Assembly: GCA_001708385.1 (NCBI GenBank)
Contig: CP012388.1
Span: forward strand, 3,410,001 to 3,474,000
DNA length: 64,000 bases
Origin: Flavobacterium psychrophilum
GTDB taxonomy: Bacteria; Bacteroidota; Bacteroidia; Flavobacteriales; Flavobacteriaceae
Direction of reading: 5' to 3'
In this document: positions 18,112-27,797 of the stretch, in pieces
Numbering within the stretch: position 1 is the first letter of the stretch
How the letters are laid out: each line of letters starts with the position of its first letter
Notes under the pieces: generated by a model
What the model was told of the DNA's origin: nothing
The model's input: only the letters and a program-made list of their open reading frames with translations
Database searches by the model: none
Translations under genes and position numbers: made by a program

Positions 18112-21100
18112 TTATTGGTTAATGTTTATGCTTTCAACCAGAATGTTATCTGTTTCCTGATAGCTGCTGCCGTTCCATGTGTAGTATATGAACCTGAAAT
18201 TAAGGCTAGGCGCTGTAATTTTTTTTGCTGTATTCATAATTAACGCCTGCGAATAATCTTTACTGAATAAAGCCTTGTAAGCAGGGTCTGTACTACCAGA
18301 GCCTGTTGCGACCCCTATCATTGCCCCAAGGTTGCCTAAAGGAATCTTAGGATTGTTAAACGGTTCAGGATTCTTAATCAGTACTGCAACAATGTCTCCG
18401 GTAGCTTTGCTTACAAGCTTATGGAATTCTGTCCTGGCAGGAGGGTCACCAGGGAGCATTTCAAATACTCCTTCAATGACCCTGTCAAACAAATGCTGGT
18501 ACTGCACCCCTAAAGGATCTGATGACTGCGCAGCAGGGTCTGAGATTATGCTCCAGGCTTTGTTAACTGCAGCGGCATTCAGGTCAATATCGATTTGGTA
18601 GACTGCTTGTGTTTCTGCTTCAGCTTGCTCATCCGTTATAATATAGCTGTTGACCTGCGCATTAAAATTCTCGTAGCGTGAGGTTTGGAACACAAATTCA
18701 TGTACCGGTTCACTAACAATGTTGTTATTAGTAACTTCAAAAGCATTGTACAGCAATGCCGTATACAGTTTTAAAGGCCGCAGATTGGTCAAAGTTACGC
18801 TGTAGAACGAACTGGCAGGTATAAGTGGATCGCCAAGGTCGATCTGGCACGGCAGTTGGGCGTGCTCGATTATGTTGTTAAGCATTTGTATATGTGGCGG
18901 CAATAATGGATCGTTGTCGTCGTGCCATACATCCGAGCCGTCAGGTATCGGAACCGTAGCTTCATGATATCCGACGGGCAATGGATAAGGCACAATTACA
19001 TCTGTCACAGGATCTTTTACTGCGATATGAAGATTCCCGTCAAGTTCTGGCATATTATTATAGCTGTGCCATAGCTGGAACATGTGGTAGGTCGAAGGTT
19101 TATCAAAATAAATACTGATCTTACATTGTTGATGTCCATAAAACAGCGGCTTAGCTTTCAGAAGGTTGCCATCTGCATTGGGATAGGAACGCTCATAGTC
19201 AATATATGACCTTAGGGATGTTAATGGATATTCGTCAGCCTTGGCGCCGGGTGGAAGGTACCCCGAGGCAGGGTTTTTGTGGTAATGTCCAACAGGTCCA
19301 ACCGTTTTGAAACCGTAATAATAATCAAATATCCCAGGGTTACTTTCTCCGTTGTCAACCTCATCCTTAAGCCTGAAGCGAATATAATACGATGTGTTGG
19401 GCCTCCAAACGGGCTGTGCTACCTGCTCAACAGCGGCTGTCATATCCTGGAAATCTTCAGCGATGGCATTGGCTCCGGGTATTGAAAGGTTGTACTGGTG
19501 ATTTTCCAGCGTCAGCCAGCATATTTGCTGTAGCGAGGTGGTGCATCTTGTTTTAGGATTATCGTCACAATCGCAGTTGCCAAGTTTTTTAATATGTTCC
19601 AGAACCGCAATCGTATAGTCACGGAACTGGTAGTAAAGAGTGATAATCTCCCTATCACTACCACTTTCGGGATAACGGTCAAGGTACTGGTTTAGTTTCT
19701 CTAGAGACTTCACCCATGTCTCATACAGCTCCTGCATCGACAGAATGAGTCTGTATTGCGGATTTTCCTTATCGAAGACTTGAAGCTGTTTTAGGAAATC
19801 ATTAAAACATTGCTGCTCCCGCAAGAGTTCATCAACTTTATTGACAGGGTAAATGAAGCAGTCATTAAATATACCTACCATGTGCTCATAGAACGCGCAG
19901 AGCTTATCATCTTTTTTACAGTCTCCCTTAACTTTTGCGCACCCCTTGTTTTCCAGTTCCTGCTTTTTGCGAATTAGCTCCTGATATTTCTTAATATCAC
20001 TAGGTTCAGTGATATTTACTTCACCTCTTGCCTTATCGTACGTATATTCAAATAATACCGCTATTTGCTCGTCTATCTGCTGTATTGCCAGTAAATCGGA
20101 GCCGTCGGGTTTTATAATGATTTTTGTAATTGCCTTATCATCGTTAAAATATTCGATAACACTGCCGAGCTCTGCGGTGGTTTTATATTCCTCATACACA
20201 ATTTCGTACTGGACGATACTCGTAGTATCCTCAATAATAGACCTATAGTAGGTGATAGTGACACCCTGCGCATCTGTGCTAAGGCGAAGTTTGACAGTAA
20301 CGGATGCTGCAGGAAGTATGATAACCAGCCCGTTGTCGTTTTTAAAAGTCAGTGACTTCGCAAAGCCGTGCGCATTTGTTGCATTAGTGACTTCGGAATA
20401 TTGGCTTTGATCAAGTGATACCTCCGCGCCGGTTACTTCGTAAACAGGAACATACAGTAAGGTGAAGTATGCGCCATTGATGTAATTTCCAATATATTGA
20501 ACAGGTGGGTAGTATATTGTACCTAGCGCTTTATTGAGCACATTAGCGCAGTCTTCAGTACGTAACGGTTCCTGGCAATATAGTGTTGAGGGTGTAATGC
20601 CATACATTTCAGGGATATGCCACCCGGGCTCGCCCGCCTCCAGATATGTAAATGGGGTGGTAGCAAGGATACGGATTGTGTCGTATTGTTTTTCCTTTAT
20701 CTGCCAATATCCTACTCGTAACCCTGCAACACTTGGCCGCTCGTTTGCCGCAACCACTGCCTCAAACGGGTGGTACGGCTGCCATGAGCTGCCATTATGC
20801 GCTTTAATTTCGATATCTTCAATGGAATACCGATGTTTAACCTGCCTCAACTCGCGACCACCACGAACCACTTTCTGTGGCGGGATAAGGTCAACATTGT
20901 TTCCCGGAGCAAATGTATAACCACCTATTTTTCCTGAAATAGGGCCAGGTAATAATCCTTTTACAGTTTTGAATTCGATAAATGTGTCAAGAGGAATAAC
21001 CTTAGTGATCTGGCTTACCGCCGGAGGTCCGCCCATTCCCAGATAATTTAGATCAAACGCTTCGTTAGTCAGCATGTGTATGCCCTTCACAAGTTCATTT

Positions 21101-24100
21101 GTCCTGTTAACCGAACCTTGCGAAGTAGAAAATGGCAGTGGAGCGACAGGCTGGCGATCCACTGTGGTATCTTTTTCCCACTTGAGTTTAACAGTAAACG
21201 ACTTGCAAACCCGTACAAATCCTAGTTTGACGCAGGCTCTGAAGCTAACTTCTGCATATAATAGGAACGGCTTAGCAGCTTCTGCGGAAAACAGTGCTGA
21301 AAGTTTGATGCTGATACCGATAATCCAAATATCGATATCTATTCCTCCACCGGCGGCTATGTAACCGCCAAGCTGAGGCCGCTCAAAACTTACAAAGCCT
21401 CCTATTTCAAGATAAGCATAAAGGTGTACTTTGGCAGGGCCAAAACGCTTATTAATGTCAAATTGCACCCTTGCACCGGCCTGTATGCCCTGAGCGGATA
21501 GCATCAGATAGGTCTGGGCAGTGACAATAGTCAGGACATCCGCACTGATGGGATTTTGCTTCGTGCCAAAATTGACATACCACGCGGATGGAGAATTGAA
21601 GAAGAAACCTGCCTGAACCTCAGCATATATCTTCAATATCCAGCCGTTGCTCGAAGGTAGTTTGAAATTGGCGCCCATACCCATTTCGATGGAATTGTCG
21701 CCCCAAGCTACAAACGCAAAGAATGGAGGTTCCCTGTTATCGTCGAGTCCCAGGCGGGCACTAAGGATACTGGCCTTTCCTTCAACCATAAATAGTGTAG
21801 GCAGCGATAGTAACAGCATAGCCCGCACCGATATAACCGTACCACTGTCAAAGCTGGTACCGAGAACTGCTCCTGCTCCCAGAGAAAACGGTGCGGTATA
21901 ATTAGAAGTTCGTTCTGGTCCGCTAAATTTAGAGACATGGATTCCTTTTGGCGGATAAACATAATAATCGTACCAGGTATTAACGCCCGACACAAGGCCT
22001 ACAGCCTCCTTTTCGGCTACGTAGCGGAATCCAAGCAGCCCCCTAAAACCATATATTCCCAGAGGTCCGATTGGTATTGGTGCTGGAAGGTCTATAAATG
22101 CATCAACCACAAAGGCAGGATATCTAGGTGCCAGTTTCATGGCGGCACCTCCGGCAATTTTTGCCTTTGGAAGTTTTAATGAAATCTCTCCAATATATTC
22201 CGGAGATTCCCCAGGGTCAGGGAGTGCGAGCATGCCGTGAATTATTGCAATCGCGGTTGAAGGGCTCGCAGTACCAGGAATAACAAGGTCTATCTCTAGG
22301 GTCTTTATATGTATAAAACTATCACCGGAACCTCCATACTCATCATTATCAACGGTAAAATAGTATTTAATGCCATTACCTCGGACATCCACGCCCAGAG
22401 GGTCTATACTGATAGCCCCGTCGAATCCCCAGTAATTATATTTACGCATTTGTCCATTATAGTTAAGCTGGGTAGAGCCGAAATGCACGCCGGTGACAGC
22501 CATATCGATTGGACCTAGGCTTAGGGAGATATTTAGTGGAATAAAACCATTTCCACCAATAATTTCCATCGTGCCGTTATCATATATACGAAGTTGCGGG
22601 ATCTCAATAATCTGGTCACCAATTAGTTTTGCCATGATCTGGTTGTCAAACCATATTTGACAAGATGTACCGATATAAAAGTGGTCATCTTCCCGGCCCA
22701 GCTCAAGGGTTAAGAAGTTGATCGTAACGAAATTAAAGAGGTTTAGTGGAATCCCTTCTGGCTCTGAGGCCGTCAAATTGAAGTCACCAGCTTCATTAAA
22801 ATGGCCGCTTAGGTACACAAGTGCATCATTGCCCTGCGAATCTTTAAGTTTTGGTATTTTTAGGCGACCGGTTACAGTTGATTGCGTAATGACATTTTGC
22901 TTGAAGGTCAGGTCGAAATAATTAAAACCAACTTCCCAATTCCCAATTTTCAGATTCAGATAAGCATTGCCATCGTTGGGCTGACCGGACAATGTTTCAA
23001 GTGAAATTGTCCCCGAGACACCACCGCTGCCAATTAATAAATTCCTTCCTGCAATCCGAAGGGTGGACACCTCTACATTATTAAACCATTTTTTCGGTAG
23101 CGTAATTGCAACAAGATCCGCGTAAATGCCCTGAAAATTAACAGGACGACCGTCGGCAGTAGCTTCGGGAATATTTTTATCGGTGCGGAGGTCGAACTTC
23201 AGATTGTTGATCTGCAGTAATAATCCGGTATTACCAATTTGAGAAGGGGTCAAGTCAAAGCTGTCCGCGGCAGCAAATTCAAACCCATATTCCGAGTGAT
23301 ATGTTAAACTGCCAACATGGTAGGTCAACATTGATTTAACGCTCTCGTCCTCAATAACATTCCCTTGAGCATCAACCGGTTTCAACCACGTTCTGGGAAA
23401 TGTTAAAGCAAGGTTCAAAGCCTGTATTGACACAGAAACTTTTGGAATAAAAAGGTTAATAAAATTTGCTTGGCTAAAATTGCCCAACCACCTATCAAAT
23501 AAAACCGGCATGTTGTCAAATGCGTTAGACAAGTTATCCTGCTGAACGTAATTTTCGAGAATGTATATACTGGAGTCAATGCTCCTATCCTTTAACTGTG
23601 CAAGCAAATTAAGCACATCGGTGTAGTATTCACCTGTGCTAGGAATAACTAAAGGAGGATAGGTGCTATAGTTAGGGTTCTGATTAAAGCCATCGACAAA
23701 CGTTTGGACAGGGTTCTCATCATCTCCTAGAAATACCTTTATTGCTTCAAAGAACAGCTCTTCTGGAGAAATGCCGAACATTTCGGTTGTTGCAAAGAAA
23801 TAATCCTGCACGGTTCCCAGATTTCCCGCCTGTATATTACGGACATATTTTAGGATAGGCAGGTTGTAGTAAATTGTTAACGGAATCTCCGTGGTTTGGG
23901 GCACTGTACCAGGATTGAATAACAGCTGGAAGCCATCCTCCCCGTCAAATAGGTCCAATCCCACCTGACCGTTTAGAACAATAATTATGTGGTGGTAGGC
24001 AGCTGATCCGTCAACGCTGTTCTCCACATAATAAGATTTGTAAAATACTTTGTTCAAAACATTCCCTAGGGCACCCTTAATGGCTTGGGGCAGACGTTCT

Positions 24101-24147
24101 AAACTAATTAGATTTGTTAAGGCGGGATAAAATTGAGGTGTTGGCAT
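18112..24147 (-). CDS. Giant beta-rich protein, DUF6603-like centre
   Basis: The 2011-residue protein has no signal peptide. Residues about 540-980 are a long run of alternating short strands with Gly-rich turns (PAPIPIGPLGIYGFRGLLGFRY near 690-710 in pattern, then repeated AEVQAGFFF and AYLEIGGFVSF stretches). I relate this to DUF6603, a family without known function. Residues about 1370-1540 form a helical, Cys-rich segment (GCAKVKGDCKKDDKLCAF, NCDCDDNPKTRC). The last about 450 residues are again beta-rich with Ig-like stretches. It sits between the lipoprotein and the 2308-residue gene in one direction. Not recognised otherwise; large size and lack of export signal suggest a specialised release route or a cytosolic assembly. 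Confidence 0.75.
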   Translation of the reverse strand: MPTPQFYPALTNLISLERLPQAIKGALGNVLNKVFYKSYYVENSVDGSAAYHHIIIVLNGQVGLDLFDGEDGFQLLFNPGTVPQTTEIPLTIYYNLPILKYVRNIQAGNLGTVQDYFFATTEMFGISPEELFFEAIKVFLGDDENPVQTFVDGFNQNPNYSTYPPLVIPSTGEYYTDVLNLLAQLKDRSIDSSIYILENYVQQDNLSNAFDNMPVLFDRWLGNFSQANFINLFIPKVSVSIQALNLALTFPRTWLKPVDAQGNVIEDESVKSMLTYHVGSLTYHSEYGFEFAAADSFDLTPSQIGNTGLLLQINNLKFDLRTDKNIPEATADGRPVNFQGIYADLVAITLPKKWFNNVEVSTLRIAGRNLLIGSGGVSGTISLETLSGQPNDGNAYLNLKIGNWEVGFNYFDLTFKQNVITQSTVTGRLKIPKLKDSQGNDALVYLSGHFNEAGDFNLTASEPEGIPLNLFNFVTINFLTLELGREDDHFYIGTSCQIWFDNQIMAKLIGDQIIEIPQLRIYDNGTMEIIGGNGFIPLNISLSLGPIDMAVTGVHFGSTQLNYNGQMRKYNYWGFDGAISIDPLGVDVRGNGIKYYFTVDNDEYGGSGDSFIHIKTLEIDLVIPGTASPSTAIAIIHGMLALPDPGESPEYIGEISLKLPKAKIAGGAAMKLAPRYPAFVVDAFIDLPAPIPIGPLGIYGFRGLLGFRYVAEKEAVGLVSGVNTWYDYYVYPPKGIHVSKFSGPERTSNYTAPFSLGAGAVLGTSFDSGTVISVRAMLLLSLPTLFMVEGKASILSARLGLDDNREPPFFAFVAWGDNSIEMGMGANFKLPSSNGWILKIYAEVQAGFFFNSPSAWYVNFGTKQNPISADVLTIVTAQTYLMLSAQGIQAGARVQFDINKRFGPAKVHLYAYLEIGGFVSFERPQLGGYIAAGGGIDIDIWIIGISIKLSALFSAEAAKPFLLYAEVSFRACVKLGFVRVCKSFTVKLKWEKDTTVDRQPVAPLPFSTSQGSVNRTNELVKGIHMLTNEAFDLNYLGMGGPPAVSQITKVIPLDTFIEFKTVKGLLPGPISGKIGGYTFAPGNNVDLIPPQKVVRGGRELRQVKHRYSIEDIEIKAHNGSSWQPYHPFEAVVAANERPSVAGLRVGYWQIKEKQYDTIRILATTPFTYLEAGEPGWHIPEMYGITPSTLYCQEPLRTEDCANVLNKALGTIYYPPVQYIGNYINGAYFTLLYVPVYEVTGAEVSLDQSQYSEVTNATNAHGFAKSLTFKNDNGLVIILPAASVTVKLRLSTDAQGVTITYYRSIIEDTTSIVQYEIVYEEYKTTAELGSVIEYFNDDKAITKIIIKPDGSDLLAIQQIDEQIAVLFEYTYDKARGEVNITEPSDIKKYQELIRKKQELENKGCAKVKGDCKKDDKLCAFYEHMVGIFNDCFIYPVNKVDELLREQQCFNDFLKQLQVFDKENPQYRLILSMQELYETWVKSLEKLNQYLDRYPESGSDREIITLYYQFRDYTIAVLEHIKKLGNCDCDDNPKTRCTTSLQQICWLTLENHQYNLSIPGANAIAEDFQDMTAAVEQVAQPVWRPNTSYYIRFRLKDEVDNGESNPGIFDYYYGFKTVGPVGHYHKNPASGYLPPGAKADEYPLTSLRSYIDYERSYPNADGNLLKAKPLFYGHQQCKISIYFDKPSTYHMFQLWHSYNNMPELDGNLHIAVKDPVTDVIVPYPLPVGYHEATVPIPDGSDVWHDDNDPLLPPHIQMLNNIIEHAQLPCQIDLGDPLIPASSFYSVTLTNLRPLKLYTALLYNAFEVTNNNIVSEPVHEFVFQTSRYENFNAQVNSYIITDEQAEAETQAVYQIDIDLNAAAVNKAWSIISDPAAQSSDPLGVQYQHLFDRVIEGVFEMLPGDPPARTEFHKLVSKATGDIVAVLIKNPEPFNNPKIPLGNLGAMIGVATGSGSTDPAYKALFSKDYSQALIMNTAKKITAPSLNFRFIYYTWNGSSYQETDNILVESININQ

Positions 24148-24202
24148 CTTATTTATTCTTTAAGGCTTGCTCCGAAGGGTCAGAGAATAAACCTGTTAAT
24201 CT

Positions 24203-24907
24203 TTACTTCAAATCCGATATAGCTAATTTTTTAGAAGGCAATAGTAAAATTTCCTGAGTCCACTTGTTGTTCATCCATTCGTAAGCTGTTTCAATATATA
24301 TAATCGAACCATTTTCAGCTGTGTGCGCTGTAGCGACACACTGGACTGCATAATCGGTCTGCTCATTAGGGATTCGGAAGTGGTCATAGAGAACCCACTT
24401 GTTGTTACTTTTTTTTAGAAATGATATACGAAGTCCGTACGTGAGAGAATCATTGTCCTTTTCGACCAGAACCTTTAAATTTTGCTTGTTATCCAAGTAG
24501 GTATAATCCTCGCCTTGGCAGGAAATCTTTTTTTTAGTGCTTTCAAATTGGCTGGAGTCACCAAGTGAACGAATACTATTTCTGACTTTATGAACCCTTA
24601 TAATTGATTCTAAATCTTTTGATTGAAAATATGCACTTTGATCTTCGGAAGAGAAGTCGGTGTAATGAGTATAACTAATACTGCCAGTGATGCTATCGTA
24701 ATAAAATCCCGGAGGCTCCTTAGCTGTGACAGTCCATAGTTTTTCCTGCAATTTGGCCGATACTTCTTCAGGAAATTGATCGAGCGATCGGTATAAGGAT
24801 GTTTCTGAGTACTGAAGAAGTTTAACTTCCCGATATAATGGTGCTTCCTGTTGGGTACAGGACAACAGGCTTAATATAAGCAATATTGATGTAAAGGAAT
24901 TATACAT
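24203..24907 (-). CDS. Lipoprotein between two giant-protein genes
   Basis: The 234-residue protein begins with a lipoprotein signal, SILLILSLLSCTQQ, with the lipobox Cys at about residue 17. The mature part is a mixed alpha/beta domain that I do not recognise (FYYDSITGSISYTHYTDFS, then GLRISFLKKSNNKWVLYDHF). Its start lies inside the end of the 696-residue gene (8-base overlap), so the two are probably translated together. Being membrane-anchored and coupled to a protein with a lysozyme-like motif, it could be an immunity protein; that is a hypothesis from position only. Confidence 0.75.
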   Translation of the reverse strand: MYNSFTSILLILSLLSCTQQEAPLYREVKLLQYSETSLYRSLDQFPEEVSAKLQEKLWTVTAKEPPGFYYDSITGSISYTHYTDFSSEDQSAYFQSKDLESIIRVHKVRNSIRSLGDSSQFESTKKKISCQGEDYTYLDNKQNLKVLVEKDNDSLTYGLRISFLKKSNNKWVLYDHFRIPNEQTDYAVQCVATAHTAENGSIIYIETAYEWMNNKWTQEILLLPSKKLAISDLK

Positions 24908-26990
24908 TTTTATATAGATATGGAGTTGCTAAATCAATAAATGATCTTATAAGGCTTGCTCTGTTTGCACCTCCCCAGCTTATTTTGTTCACTACCTCTT
25001 TAAGAAGTTTAGGATTATGGGAATTAATTGCAAGTCTTATCTCTTTCTTACGTTCAGATGGTATGCTTCCCGTATTATAGACAATACTGGCAATTACGTA
25101 TTTTTCCGCCTCATTAAGTTTAACTTCAATACCATTCTTTATAGCATTGTACGCAACATCATAATAATGAGTTTTGTAAAAATAATTGTAAAGAGCTCTT
25201 AGATGATAAACGTAAAATTCATGCGTTCCAAACTTGAATTTCCTAAGGAGGCCGAAATTGTTTCTAAAATGTACCCAGGACATTGGTCCACGCACCCCAA
25301 CTAAAGATTTAATTAGGTTCTGTAAGGTTTGCTGTTCAGTGGTGTTCGTTATTCCGGCCTGGACGTAACACTGCATGTTGCTATCGATTTGCTGGTAGGT
25401 AAAGTTGGTAACAGAGATATTAAAAGACCTTAGAAAAATTGTTTTAAGTGTTTGCCAATTCTCTTGAAAACTGGCTCTTTCCGGATTTGAAGACGTTATG
25501 TTGGTAAAAGTCACGCCTGAGGTTGGAGAATAAAACAGATTTGGTAAAATATAGCGTATTGAACAATTGATGTTGATGGTATATTTATGATCATTAACCT
25601 TTGCGACTGTTACCAAGCTTGCGGCATTGTCTGCGCTTTCACACATTCGTTTAAAAGTATACTCCTCAAGAAAAGACTGTAAAACTTGACGTATGGCACC
25701 TTGCAGTGCAGACGTCATATTAGTAGAGTAAGCTATTTCATTAGATCTTTTGTCACCCAGCCCTATTCTAAAGTTGGAGACAGTATTTGCGAGATTAAAT
25801 TCAAAACTTGTTTTTCTTTGGTATGCTTTCGTGAAGGCTGCCCCGCTGTCAATACCAGCGCCAAAGGTTAAGCCGGATCCCTCTCTAAGAATATAATTCT
25901 GTATCAGGTATCGTCGTTCATCAACATCGCGGTTCATAGTCATAGCAATTCCGTTATCCCCATTTGGATCGGGCTTACGCGCGATAATTTTAAAAGTGCC
26001 GGTGTATGTTGTACCAGGTATAATTTCAGATGCGGTAGCGCCTTTATAAAATAAAACCTCACAACCCACAAGATTAAAGAATTTATCACTGGTGTCTTTT
26101 AATGCAAAGCGATAGTGAAAATTACCATCAGTGACTGCATAGACGTTAGGATTAGAAGATTCGAGGTAAATATATTCGCGATACAATCTGGTAAAGTCGT
26201 CTTTTGTAATTGGTGTACCATTGCCGTTAATAATACGCTGGCCGGTAATTTCCCTTTCGTAATATCTTCTGGGTGCATCTTTGTCTTTTAGCTGATCGTT
26301 AGCCATAGCACTGGTGGGCCAATGCGGGCGATAATATTGCCTTGTTTTCCAATACACTTTATAGTTGTTCTCATCCTGTGCGATTTTGAAAAAACTAACA
26401 GGAAGCTTATTATAACTAGTTGTTCCGTCGAAAAGCGTTGTCTCGTACTCTTCATGACCATCGGTATTTGTAAGGGCACCTACTGCTTCATAACCCGGCT
26501 TAGTGGTAAAGAAATCTGCAGCCAGGTCAAAATTAACTCCTTCTGATCTCAGCTTTTTAAGTCCAGCCCCAGAAAGTGTCCTGATGTAATTTGCGTATTT
26601 ACCCCATGTTGTTGGGTTGCTTGCTATGCTACTGCTTGTTTCTCCCTCAGCAATATCTTCGTATGTCAAACCCGTTCCGGTATGGGGTAGACGGAATATT
26701 ACATAAAACGTAAGCTTATCGATGGACACATTGCTTGAGCTAAAGGATATTACACCTGCCGCATTAACTGAAAAGCCACTGTAAGTAGCTATGGCAGTTT
26801 TAGCCGTACTATTCACATTCGAGTTACTTAGGATGCTATTTAGCAGTGCCTTGACATTTGTCGTGATTGTGGCATTTATGATGGCACTTGTGGGAATGTT
26901 GTTAACATGCGTTGTGGTAAGTCCAATATTTGTTCCAGGCGCAATATATTCTACATCCGGATATGCCGAGGTATCGGTTAATGCAATCAT
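24900..26990 (-). CDS. Large protein with lysozyme/pesticin-like motif
   Basis: The 696-residue protein has no signal peptide. Residues 369-383 read REGSGLTFGAGIDSG, close to the muramidase pattern of pesticin and T4-type lysozymes (xGxTxGxGxDxG). T375 and D381 are six apart, the spacing I recall for pesticin's catalytic Thr and Asp; E370 or E358 could be the acid. Near residue 640, AEKYVIASIVYNTGS resembles the second helical half of such enzymes (Y-N-x-G). About 240 residues separate the two halves, so an insertion must be assumed. The first 350 residues are unassigned. Neighbours: a coupled lipoprotein downstream and an exported YwqK-like protein upstream. The lysozyme reading is a hypothesis; the gene itself is clear. 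Confidence 0.7.
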   Translation of the reverse strand: MIALTDTSAYPDVEYIAPGTNIGLTTTHVNNIPTSAIINATITTNVKALLNSILSNSNVNSTAKTAIATYSGFSVNAAGVISFSSSNVSIDKLTFYVIFRLPHTGTGLTYEDIAEGETSSSIASNPTTWGKYANYIRTLSGAGLKKLRSEGVNFDLAADFFTTKPGYEAVGALTNTDGHEEYETTLFDGTTSYNKLPVSFFKIAQDENNYKVYWKTRQYYRPHWPTSAMANDQLKDKDAPRRYYEREITGQRIINGNGTPITKDDFTRLYREYIYLESSNPNVYAVTDGNFHYRFALKDTSDKFFNLVGCEVLFYKGATASEIIPGTTYTGTFKIIARKPDPNGDNGIAMTMNRDVDERRYLIQNYILREGSGLTFGAGIDSGAAFTKAYQRKTSFEFNLANTVSNFRIGLGDKRSNEIAYSTNMTSALQGAIRQVLQSFLEEYTFKRMCESADNAASLVTVAKVNDHKYTININCSIRYILPNLFYSPTSGVTFTNITSSNPERASFQENWQTLKTIFLRSFNISVTNFTYQQIDSNMQCYVQAGITNTTEQQTLQNLIKSLVGVRGPMSWVHFRNNFGLLRKFKFGTHEFYVYHLRALYNYFYKTHYYDVAYNAIKNGIEVKLNEAEKYVIASIVYNTGSIPSERKKEIRLAINSHNPKLLKEVVNKISWGGANRASLIRSFIDLATPYLYKNV

Positions 26991-27221
26991 ATACTTATTT
27001 ATTAAATCTTGGTCAATAGTTTAAATTTATTTTTACAGTCTCTGCTGTATACAGATCTTCTAAAACTGTTGCCTGCTTCAGATTTAGAAACAGGCTAAAT
27101 ATTCCAGCTTAAAAGAGAATATTAAATTATTAGTTTCTGCGGTTCCCAAATCTGCTTGTTATCCCAACGTTTAACTATTGTTTATTTAGAAGCAATTTTA
27201 AATCAATTATGTTTTGCTATG

Positions 27222-27797
27222 TTAATGGATATTTTTTTCTTCAATAATTTCTCCCTTCTGATTGTATTTCAGTATTTTATATACTTTTCGATTTCTAAAT
27301 AATTCTTTCATTTGGAGAACCTTTTCGGGAGAATAGCTTTCCCGCCATGTGATGTTTCCTTTGTCCATATACGTTATACGTCTTACGTTTCCATCTTTGG
27401 AGTAGTCGATTATATTACCATTTATCGTATCGCGGACGTAGGGGATTACTCGTTTGCCCCCCTTTTCATCATGCTCAGCCCAGATACTGTCTTTCAACCC
27501 GTTTCGAAAGAAAGCCTCTTTTACAAGAATTTCATTGACATAGATATCATATTTTCCATCAGGTAAATGGTCCTTCAGTTTAAAATTTACATGAAGGATA
27601 AGGCCGAAATCGCCCGAATAGTCAAAGTCAATGTATATCGAATCTTTTGGATTCTTCAATAGATAATCTAACTCCAGGGTTTTATCCATTACATTCCTCT
27701 TTTCCAGAAATATTTTAGTATCTTGAGAGAAAGCCTTGTTATGACCTACGATTGTAGTGATCAGTATAAGATACATGTATACGGTATTCATCTTCAT
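27222..27797 (-). CDS. Exported YwqK/MORN-like protein
   Basis: The 191-residue protein has a signal peptide ending in AFSQ at about residue 25. The rest has MORN-type strands, as in proteins annotated 'YwqK family antitoxin': KYDIYVNEILVKEAFFRNG, IIDYSKDGNVRRITYMDKG, ILKYNQKGEIIEE. It overlaps the 1052-residue gene by four bases (ATGA), so it is coupled to it, and 231 bases separate it from the 696-residue gene. Like the two lipoproteins of the cluster it is exported while the giants are not. A protective or docking role is possible; no activity can be read from the sequence. Confidence 0.75.
   Translation of the reverse strand: MKMNTVYMYLILITTIVGHNKAFSQDTKIFLEKRNVMDKTLELDYLLKNPKDSIYIDFDYSGDFGLILHVNFKLKDHLPDGKYDIYVNEILVKEAFFRNGLKDSIWAEHDEKGGKRVIPYVRDTINGNIIDYSKDGNVRRITYMDKGNITWRESYSPEKVLQMKELFRNRKVYKILKYNQKGEIIEEKNIH

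Noticed and set aside
20534..20920. 128-residue plus-strand open frame
   Set aside because: It lies wholly opposite the 2011-residue gene and has no protein-like pattern.
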